Positions 34,605-42,960 of a stretch of DNA of 64,000 nt are shown piece by piece (within the stretch, counting starts at the first letter, position 1; each line of letters opens with the position of its first letter). Source of the DNA: Carnegiea gigantea (lineage: Eukaryota > Streptophyta > Magnoliopsida > Caryophyllales > Cactaceae); contig JAKOGI010000347.1 of assembly GCA_029747015.1 (NCBI GenBank), positions 431,501 through 495,500 on the forward strand. The letters run 5' to 3'. The position numbers and the translations under genes are program-made. The notes below the pieces were generated by a model. The model was given only the letters and a program-made list of their open reading frames with translations, made no database searches and had not been told where the DNA came from.

Positions 34605-36871
34605 TGTGAATGTAAGTTAAGGCTCTGACCCAATAAAGGAGTTTGGCACTGTATGTATAACATGTAGGGAATACAAAAATTATATATTTGTCCTCTGCAC
34701 ACTATTACGCTCCCTTAATCTATTGGGGAGGACCGTACTGGCAGATTGTCGCTGAAAAAAATCAAATAACTTAGAAGACAACGCTTTTGTGAAAATGTCT
34801 ACTGACTGAAGCTTAGTAGGAATATAACAGACTAAAAGATCCTTATGAGCAACATACTCACGTACAAAATGATAGTCAACCGCTAAGTGTTTGCAACGAT
34901 CATGTTATACCGGATTCACAACCATGTAGGAGGAACCGATGTTATTGTACTACACCTTTGTAAAAGATGAAAGGTGAATGCCAAGATCACGAAGAAGCTT
35001 GCGAATCCATAGTGCTTCAGCAACTGTGTAAGTAACAATGTGATAGTTAGCTTCAATTGAAGACTTAAAACAGTTGGTTGCTTCTTGGAGCGCCAGGGAA
35101 TAAGGTTTATGCCAAAAAATACTGTATAACCTATCGCAGAATGACAAGAATCCTTGTAACCTGCCCAATCAGCATCTAATTAGGCAACGGTCACAAAAAG
35201 AGTGGAAGGGGTACGAAGCTACAAGCTAAAATTCAGAGTTCGCTACAAAGATATGAAAATGCACTTGACAGGGTGGAGATGAGTAGTATAGGGAGCACAC
35301 ATATATTGAGAAACAACATGAATAACTTATGCCATATCAGGTCTCGTCATAGTCAAATATTGCAATGCACCTACCTTACTCCTATATTCTGTAAGTAACT
35401 CTTCATCTGTGAGGGTTAACAAGGTTGAGAAGGGATATGGAATACGAACAGGTTTAGCAATATGCATATGAAACTTACGAATAAGATCATGAACATATCT
35501 ATGTTGGGTCAAGAATATGCCCTTAGGAGTTCTACCACCTGAACACCCAAAAAGATAATGAAGGTCACCTAAGTCTTTCATAGCAAATTGATGAGAAAGA
35601 AGATAAATAAAGTTATGAAAGACAGAGGTGGAACTATCGGTAAGTATGATGTCATCAACATAAAGAAGCAAAATCATAATGCTAGAACCATGATGATAGA
35701 CAAACATGGATGTGTCAATAGGAGAACAAGCGAAACCATGAGATAGTAGGAAACTGCTGAATTTACGGAGCTAGACTCTAGGAGCATGTTTGAGGCTATA
35801 TATAGTTTCTTAAGCTTACAGACATGATGAGGAAGTTGAGGATGAACAAAGCTAGGCGACTGACGCATGTAAAGTTCCTCTGTAAGAATGCCATGAAGAA
35901 AGGCATTCTTAACGTCCAGTTGTCATATAGACCAACCAAAAGTAAGGGCTAAAGATAACATGAGTCGAATGGTGGAGGGCTTGACACTTGGACTAAAGGT
36001 TTCATGGTAATCAATGCCAACCTATTGGTGATTGCCAAAAGCAATCACCCGTGCCTTGTACCGTTCCACATATATATCAGAATTAAATTTAACTCTATAG
36101 ACCTATTTACAACCCACTAGATTTTATCCCGACGAGAGTGGAACCAACGCCTAGGTCTCATTTGCCAATAAGGTATTATATGCCTCAGTCATATCCTCTT
36201 GCCACTTAGGATCTTTTGAAGCATGTTTAAAAGATGTATGTTCAAGACCAACAATGTTGGTGTCAAGAGACAAAACCTGCTTGGGTTTTCTAATTCCACT
36301 CTTAGCGCAAGTGATCATGGGGTGTCGGTTTATAGGCTGGGTACTCGGATGAGAAAGAGAGGGAATGGAGGGTTGGGTCACAGGTGAACTGGGTTTATGG
36401 GGAGCAGTATATGTTGTGGACAGGAGGCGGACATTGGGCCAAGCAAGGGAGCTCTATATCCAGGAGAGGTTGCAGCAGGCTACTGCGGATTTATGAGCTT
36501 GGCTGGAGCGGCAGATGGGCTAGCAAGTGGTGAAGAGAGTGTGGGGGACACTGAGGGGGAGGGAGCTAGGTCAGCTGGGGTTGTATGCTGCGGCCTAAAA
36601 GTGGATAAGGCTAGAGGGCACTCGGGAAAAGCTGGAAAGTAGGCTGGTGGTTGAGCCCAGGAAGGCATAAAGCCCACTAGACGTTGGGGTGGGCTCAGAA
36701 ATTTCGACGAGGCACTCCGGGGAGGGACTAGCAGTACGGAATAGTGTGGAGCTGGGTTGATTTTAGAAGCAGCCACCAAATCAGGATACCACACCGATTT
36801 GTTGGCATGGACAATATTAATGGTAGCAAAAACAGGAATTGAGGAAGATTGGGAGAGAGTGTACACTATTA
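34605..36871 (-). mobile_element. Copia-3: internally deleted Copia element in a GLR intron
   Basis: A perfect TSD, actat, at 34600-34604 and 36872-36876 fixes the edges. On the minus strand the element begins TAATAGTGTACACT at 36871. It then jumps almost at once into the protease-start motif SVWYPD (about 36790), so most of the 5' LTR, primer site and gag are gone. The complete 3' LTR (34707-34605, 103 bases, TAATAGTGTGC to TTCACA) follows a purine tract, gattaagggagcg. Integrase is also deleted. It lies in GLR intron 2 (37129-34526), 75 bases from the acceptor. Confidence 0.85.
34930..36866 (-). pseudogene. Broken Copia-3 polyprotein
   Basis: Minus-strand remnants: SVWYPDLVAASK (36790, protease start with DSGAS changed); a proline/serine-rich linker to 36480; the pre-RT segment (KSGIRKPKQVLSLDT, KHASKDPKWQEDM, 36310-36160); reverse transcriptase at 35960-35327 (LLLYVDDIILTDSS near 35660, DLGDLHYLFG); and RNase H at 35170-34950 ([21 protein letters not shown]). 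Integrase is missing between the protease start and the linker. Frameshifts and stops are present. Confidence 0.82.
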
Positions 36872-37129
36872 ACTATTTATTTATGTTACGTCTTCTTTAT
36901 GATAGTTAGAAAAGTCTTTTCTAGATGGCTTTTTATGAATTACAGCAAGGTTCCTTATTGAATTGTTTTATACTGTTTTTATTATGAGAAATAGCTAGTC
37001 GATGGTTCTTAACCTAAGATCCAATCGAATAAGTTTCCTTGCAGTTCAAGTTAACCCTGCTATGTCTAATCTTTTTACACCCTGCTTAGATAAGAATAGG
37101 AAAAGAAGAGGCATTATTATCCTTGTGCC

Positions 37130-38342
37130 TGAAGGGAGACTTGCTGCACCAGATCATTGTAAGAACCAGCAGGGCAGCCATTGGGTTTTGTGAAGGGAAT
37201 AGAACTATAAAAATCACCAGAGTACCAGAGCTTCTCCATAGTAGCACTTAAGACATCTACGCAGAAACCGGTCGCCACTGGGGTTCCATTTTTATCATGC
37301 CTCACTTTCACTACTCCTCATAAACGTCTTTGATGGGAGCCCAGCTTCTTTCCACCCATTAGAATTTCCCATCCTTTAGGAAGCGATGCGGTATCTCCAG
37401 GCCAGATAATATTCCACAACTAGCATTTAAGGCAGGAGATTTCAGATTTCTCACTAGCCCCAAGTTAACGATCGCATTTACAATTTGGTCTGCTGAAGAT
37501 TCTGCCTGCCATCTAAAGTTTCCAGACAATCCGTTAAACCTCAAATTGAGCACTGCTTGGAGAAGTTTTGGCCAACAAGAGAGAGACACCAAGAGCATCC
37601 AGGCCAGTTAAATTTAGAGTCTTTTTCTCTTTCTAAGGCCTGAGCTTTTGGCTTCCAGCTTCATAAGCCCAGAGTTCCTTTATATCAAGCTTCATGTCTC
37701 CAAATTCCCGACCCCATTGGGTTTTAAAAGCTTTCAATGCCTTCATTTCAGGCACATAAGTCGTCAAACCCAGTGCTCCTTGCATGGGTTCAAGTGCAAT
37801 ATCATCCAATGATTCTAAGATATTGGGTATGCCAGTAGTTAATATCCAGTATAGCTGGCTTCCATCATGCCAAGCTCATATGCCCTCAAGAAAAGGCCAG
37901 AAGCTAACTCAGAAGACACATTCACCATAAAAACCCGGCGATGCATTACATTCAATTTGTGCAACTCTTTGTGTATTTGCTCATCAGTAGCAACTAAATG
38001 TATAGTCCCATGGTAAGGAATACAGGCATCAATTTGCTGTTATGCATCAGCCAAGTGATGAATGAGCCCCACTTATTTATAGTCTCTTTTGACATAAACA
38101 GGAACCACTTCTCGCCACCCAAAGGCTTTGACAAGGGCACATGTGGGTTTTACTTGGAGCAAGTCATCTTGGGTCATGCGGATAAAGTGAGAAGTTTGAG
38201 CGCAAGAGAGGAAAGGGCTTGTTGCTAAGTATGCGAATACGGCACTTGAGCTTTCTCCTCGAGATGCATCACAAACCCAGCCTCCATGGAATTTGTTAGC
38301 CCAGTTATTGCCTTCGCTTCACATTCTTATGAAGATCCAAAG
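37130..38342 (-). pseudogene. GLR exon 2 (amino-terminal and S1 domains), frameshifted
   Basis: Reads, with several frame changes, through LDLHKNV, FVMHLEEKAQVP, KAFGWREVVPVYV (38150-38090), ATDEQIHKELHKLNVMHRRVF, MQGALGLTTYVPEM, LQAVLNLRFNGLSGNF (37560-37510), then VATGFCVDVLSATMEKL and FTKPNGCPAGSYNDLVQQVSLQ. All are in GLR order and spacing. Stops are present, for example in VKRDYK* (about 38085). The exon ends at 37130 with CAG followed by GC instead of GT, so the donor is either a GC-type site or mutated. Confidence 0.8.
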
Positions 38343-38823
38343 CTGGTACAGAAGCAAAATCATTTAAGAAGTGAGAAAGGGCAGAAGAGGTTGAAAACTA
38401 TACACTATTCGACAACAAGCGTTGACAAGTTATGCTCTTACAAAGAGTGCATCAATCCAAAAAAGATATTCAGAATATGATGCATACAAGTTAGTTTAAA
38501 GAACAAAACTTGGAGTAGTGAATAAAGGTTATACCAGCTGCCGCTTCACCAATAATGCTATTCTTTGGAATGAACCTAGTATGAAGGTTTAATTTTTTTC
38601 TCGTCTTGTAATGGCCAAGAGACTCATAAAAGGCAGAGAGGGCCATTCGTATGCATAGAAAACCGAACCCCCCCCCCCCCCAATTGTCCTCATCATAAAT
38701 CACCCCAATATTCACGTCCACTCTAACAACATTATTCATCTCTGATTTCTGCTCTGCCCCTGCCATATTGGTGAGGCAGGCTGAAAGCAAGATGAGAGGC
38801 CATATTGATAATCCCCTCATCAC
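38343..38823 (-). pseudogene. GLR exon 1 and intron 1
   Basis: ATG at 38821-38823 starts MMRGLSIWPLILLSACLTNM, a good signal peptide. It is followed by VNIGVIYDEDN, a serine/leucine segment ending SAFYESLGHYKTR, and IIGEAAAG, as in plant GLR amino-terminal domains. The exon ends at 38535 with a GT donor (38534-38533). Intron 1 ends with an AG at 38344-38343, and exon 2 resumes LDLHKNV. Exon 1 itself is open. A C13-type homopolymer at about 38669-38681 falls in the glycine-rich stretch (GGGGFG) and may be an expansion. Confidence 0.8.
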
Positions 38824-39820
38824 TGAAGCTTAAGTTTAATAATTTGTATCCTATTGCTCTTCCTGGAAGATCTCAGACAAAATCGAGGGCAGACATAGAT
38901 GAGAAGCTAGCTTGATAGAAGAAGAGAGAATGACTTAAATTTAATATCAGTTAGCTGTGCAAGCAGCGTGGAATGATTATAGAACAGATGAATGGACTAC
39001 TGTGATTTTGGAAGATGGGCCACAAGAAGCTAATGCCGATAAATATGCTTTTCCGGCTAGCATTTATGCAATTCAATCCATGAGTTCAAACTGAACCTGA
39101 GCATCACACAATATCAAATATCCGTTGATGCAACCATTTTGTCATTTGGTTGCCCAACTCTTTGGGTTTTTTTTTTTTTTTTTTTGTTTTTTTCATGCGA
39201 CAAAGCTAGACTCATTAGAAGAATCATCTCTTTAGCTTCGGAAAGGACCATGAATATTATGTCACCTAAATCACTAGATTAACTGACAACAAAACACCAG
39301 CGATCTCAATTCAATCTCCCCGTCTTTACATGCTTATGTGGAAGTCATATTTGTTTATAAACAGGCATATCCTCACATCAGAACATTAAGCTAATTATTT
39401 TGGTCATAGCTTAAACAACGAAAACAAATAGACATCCATTTAACATGAATAGTTTTGTGTACGTCTTGGAAATAAATACTACTCCCCCCAGGTGGGGATG
39501 AGATAGAAAACTTTACAGCATCATACATATAAGCTCAAATGAGATTCCAATCCAAAATCAATTAGCTATGGATTGAGTAACTCACAAGCTTATATGTATA
39601 CTCAAACCTATTAATTTTATCAATTTAGGACAACACTTACTTTTATACTCCAACACGCCCCCTCACATGTGGGCCACTAACAAGGTCCAACACATATGTA
39701 CACAATTTTAATTAAATGAGGACGGTGACAAATCAAGATCGAACGATCTAATCTGCTACTCAGTTAAATTTTTTGTACATCAATTGGGTCATTAACAAAG
39801 AAGTATACATATAAGCTCAA
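38824..39820. other. 5' flank of GLR pseudogene, with repeat fragments
   Basis: No gene recognised. It would hold the receptor promoter, but none can be defined. A segment at about 39120-39430 is related to 20170-20460. About 39500-39780 is related to the Copia leader at 18840-19140 (acacgccccctcac). A 25-base T run lies at 39160-39185. Confidence 0.45.
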
Positions 39821-40446
39821 ATGAGGCTCCAATCCAAAACCAATCATGGGTTATTTTCACGCTCATCCATTTCATCCTTCACCATTATTGCATGTTCTGA
39901 TGCCAACTGGGCTGACTGCAAGGACAATTGTCGATCCACCACTGGTTGTGCTATGTACTATGTACCCAACCTCATTGTTGGCAACCCAAGAAGCAACCGG
40001 CGGTCTCCACGTCATCTATCGAGGCTGAATATCGCGCAATTGTTTACACTATCACTGAAAAATTTTGGATTAGGAATTTGCTGTATGATTTGGTAATTGC
40101 TCTTGACAATCCAGTTCATCTCTGCTGTAATAATGTTAACTACTTTTCAGTATGATTATATCAAGCACCTTACTATCAACTACCACTTTGTTTACGAATG
40201 GGTTGCTACTAGTGATCTTGTTGTCTATATATCCCTACTAATTTACAAATTGTTGATATGTTCACTAAAGAGTTGTCATCAAAATAATTCTTATTTTTAA
40301 AATCCAATCTACCAGTGCATTCCCCTGATTAGATTAAGGGAGCGTGATAGAGCATAGATATATTATCGTATTTTCACAATTGTACGGACTCCTATAAATC
40401 GAATGCCAGGCTCTCAAGGTTGGTTGAGCTTATAATCCATTTCAGG
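39821..40446 (+). pseudogene. Copia RNase H and 3' LTR fragment
   Basis: Plus-strand remnant reading IIACSDANWADCKDNCRSTT, then after a frameshift SSIEAEYRAIVYTITEKFWI and LTINYHFVYEW. It ends in a purine tract, gattaagggagcg (40329-40341), and about 105 bases of 3' LTR. It belongs to the same short-LTR family group as Copia-1 and Copia-3. The rest of the element is missing. Confidence 0.8.
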
Positions 40447-40571
40447 GGCAGAGTCAGGATTCAAAGTAAGAGGGTCGAGATTAATAATACACATAATATA
40501 AATTTTAATAGTTCTAAGACTGAAGTGTGTAGTTAATACATTCAAGAAAGTTGTCCTCGATGAGATCTCAT

Positions 40572-41181
40572 TGTAAACGCAAATTTCGAGGCTAAAATAA
40601 AGTAGACAAGAAATTCTGCAACAAATTGAATTTTTGTATTGATGTAGTGTGTAGGTACAATCTCTGAATTTAATACAATAAGAATGATCCTCTGATTCGA
40701 TCTCCTAATGACTTGAGTACTCCGAGGGCTTGATGCTTGATCTCGGTTGATGCAAATCAGCTGAAGAACTCTGAAGACGTTTCTTAGTTCTGATCTGCCA
40801 GTGACTGATTGCGATTTCTGAAGCTCTGCAAGTCTTGATCCTTCTCGCTTGGTAGCTGGATGCTCCTTACTGTACGAGCTCTGAATTCTGCAAATGCTGA
40901 GTGCCCCAAATGAAGGGAGACGACCCCTATTTATAAGTTCTGCCGGCTAGGGTTGAAGCCGGGTTTTGGGCCTAGGCCCAGTAATTATTTTCTTATTTTT
41001 AAATAAAGAAAATAATTACTAATTTCTGCATCATCGATGACACGTGGCGGCTTTTGATTGACTGCACCTAATTTTGACCAAGCGGGCCCACCAAAGTCAA
41101 CGTGACACGTGGCACCTTATGGTTGGTCCATTTTTTACACATGGCATCATCTGATTCGTCATAGAATTTTTGCCTTCTACA
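40572..41181 (-). repeat. 3' LTR of the Tat element
   Basis: In plus reading TGTAAACG to TTCTACA. Matches 53887-54497 at about 97%. A minus-strand purine tract (ctcgagggggcatt) lies at 41195-41182, immediately inside. Confidence 0.92.
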
Positions 41182-42398
41182 AATGCCCCCTCGAGAGTCG
41201 GCCGCACAAAAAAAATATTTTTTTTGAAGCGGCTGATTCTCGAATACTTAATTGATGAAAATGATCAAATGTTTGACGGGTCATTTTTTTTTATTTGCCA
41301 AGTAATTTTTTTTTGACTTGACATTTGCCCGATTGTTTGTGAAATTTAATGAAGTAAATCTTGGAAAAATAAATTCGAACCCAAGAAAACCCCTTGTGTT
41401 CTTTTTTTTTTTTCTAAAAAAGTGATTGAAATTTGTTTTTTTCTCTCTTTTTTGTGTGTTTTTTTTGCATGTACAGCTTCCCCCTTCTTTTTGGCCCCCA
41501 TTTTTTTTTTTTTTTGCTTTTCCTTTCTTCTCTCTTTTTTTTTTAAAAAAAGTGATTGAAAAAATTTTTTTTTCCTCTCTTTTTTTTTGCACGTACAGCT
41601 TCCCCCTTCTTTTTGGCCCCCTTTTTTTGCTTTTTCTTTCTTTTTTTTTTTGTTCTTTTTCTTTTAATGATAATTTCTGAGTCCACTTGTGATAAAATTC
41701 TATCAATAGTTCTAGATAGAATTTATCAATCACTTAAGAGATAAAAATTTACCGATATTCGAATTGGGGTAGCAATAGAAAGCTTCAATTGCCTACTATA
41801 TAAACCCATCTAAAGGAGCCTTCAATTCACCAATTTTTTTTCTGTTCAGTGGCTACAACGTGAGGTAGCCCTTTTTTTTTTTTTTATCTTTTCACATATA
41901 TATATTTTTTTATTTATTTCGATTCTCGCTTGTCTTCTAAATTCTTCTTGTACACCGTCTGCCTTGATTTTGCCTTGATAATCTTCCATTGAGTCACGTT
42001 CTCAACTGGGTTGAGCACAAAATCAACATAGTTGCTCCTATCCAATTGGGCATCTCAATCTGAGCAGCAATGCAGCATGGCCATGGCAGACGGGCCAGAG
42101 AAAGAAGAAGCGAAGACGCAGAGGCGTGTGCGAGGCTCTGTTTAAACAAATTAATGACAAATTACCCCAGAGTGTTGGTCCCGATGAGACCAACACCTCA
42201 TCGCAATTTGGCATGCCTTTTTTTTGGTTTCCTTGCTTATGCCGAGAACATTCTGACTTCCCCTTTGGTTTTTTTATTTTTTTTATTTTTTGCTGAATTT
42301 AATTTTGTCACCCTTTTTTTTTTTGGCTTTTTGTTGAAGAACTTAAATTTATGTTCTCTTTTTTTTTTTTTTAGGAAGCTGCTGAATCAACTTATATT
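41182..42398. other. T-rich spacer with a 122-bp duplicated unit
   Basis: Between the 3' LTR and the tandem array. Two copies of a unit including gtacagcttcccccttcttt start at 41471 and 41593, a 122-base period, separated by long T runs. Lysine- or phenylalanine-rich open frames here come from the T tracts. No conserved protein. Possibly promoter or leader sequence for the antisense gene. Confidence 0.5.
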
Positions 42399-42945
42399 TC
42401 TTTCTGCCAGCCACGACTCCCTTGATTAGATCGTGAAGTGAGGTCAACTTCTAAGACGAGGAATTGTTTCTTCCTGTAGATTCGATTCTTCGCAGGCGAC
42501 TCCCTCACTTAATCTAATTGGGGTCGACTTGAATCTCTTTCTTCCAACCACGACTCCTCCGATTAGATCGCGAAGTGAGGTCGACTTCTAAGACGAGGAA
42601 TCGTTTCTCCCTGTAGATTCGATTCTTCGCAGGCGACTCCCTCACTTAATGTAATTGGGGTCGACTTGAATCTCTTTCTTCCAGCCACGACTTCTCCGAT
42701 TAGATCGCGAAGTGAGGTCGACTTCTAAGACGAGGAATCGTATCTCCCGGTAGATTCGATTCTTCGCAGGCGACTTCTTCACTTAATCTAATTGGGGTCG
42801 ACTTGAATTTCTTTCTTCCAGCCACGACTCCTCCGATTAGATCGCGAATTGAGGTCGACTTGTAAGACGAGGAATCGTTTCTCCCCGTAGATTCGATTCT
42901 TCGCAGGCGACTCCCTCACTTAATCTAATTGGGGTCGACTTGAAT
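42399..42945. repeat. 137-bp tandem array, four copies
   Basis: cgcaggcgac recurs at 42491, 42628, 42765 and 42902 with an exact 137-base spacing. Units carry gattagatcgcgaagtgagg and gacgaggaatcg, and differ at a few positions. The partial fifth unit merges into the start codon of the antisense gene at 42961 (ccaaccacgact in the repeats, ccaaccatggtg at the start). Confidence 0.95.
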
Positions 42946-42960
42946 CTCTTTCTTCCAACC

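Larger units (their letters stand above)
21889..38823 (-). pseudogene. Glutamate receptor-like (GLR) channel pseudogene, split by three Copia elements
   Basis: Whole extent of a plant GLR gene on the minus strand. These are plasma-membrane ligand-gated cation channels with an amino-terminal domain, a two-lobed ligand-binding domain and a pore. Recognisable parts run in the expected order: signal peptide and amino-terminal domain (38823-37600), ligand-binding lobe S1 (37400-37130), then 34525-34520 with 27470-27190 (VAGDISI, TLPFT), pore and M3 (27190-27007), S2 (22912-22480) and M4 with the C-terminal tail (22330-21889). Stops and frameshifts occur in every part. Copia-3 lies in an intron; Copia-2 and Copia-1 lie in exons. 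It is non-functional. Family assignment is firm, but the exact clade is not determined. Confidence 0.85.

Noticed and set aside
41281..41744. Lysine-rich (minus) and phenylalanine-rich (plus) open frames
   Set aside because: They come from long T runs and a duplicated 122-bp unit. No conserved motif.
42070..42429. 119-codon plus-strand frame upstream of the PMD gene
   Set aside because: Low-complexity T-rich sequence, no recognisable domain, and it ends in the first unit of the 137-bp array.
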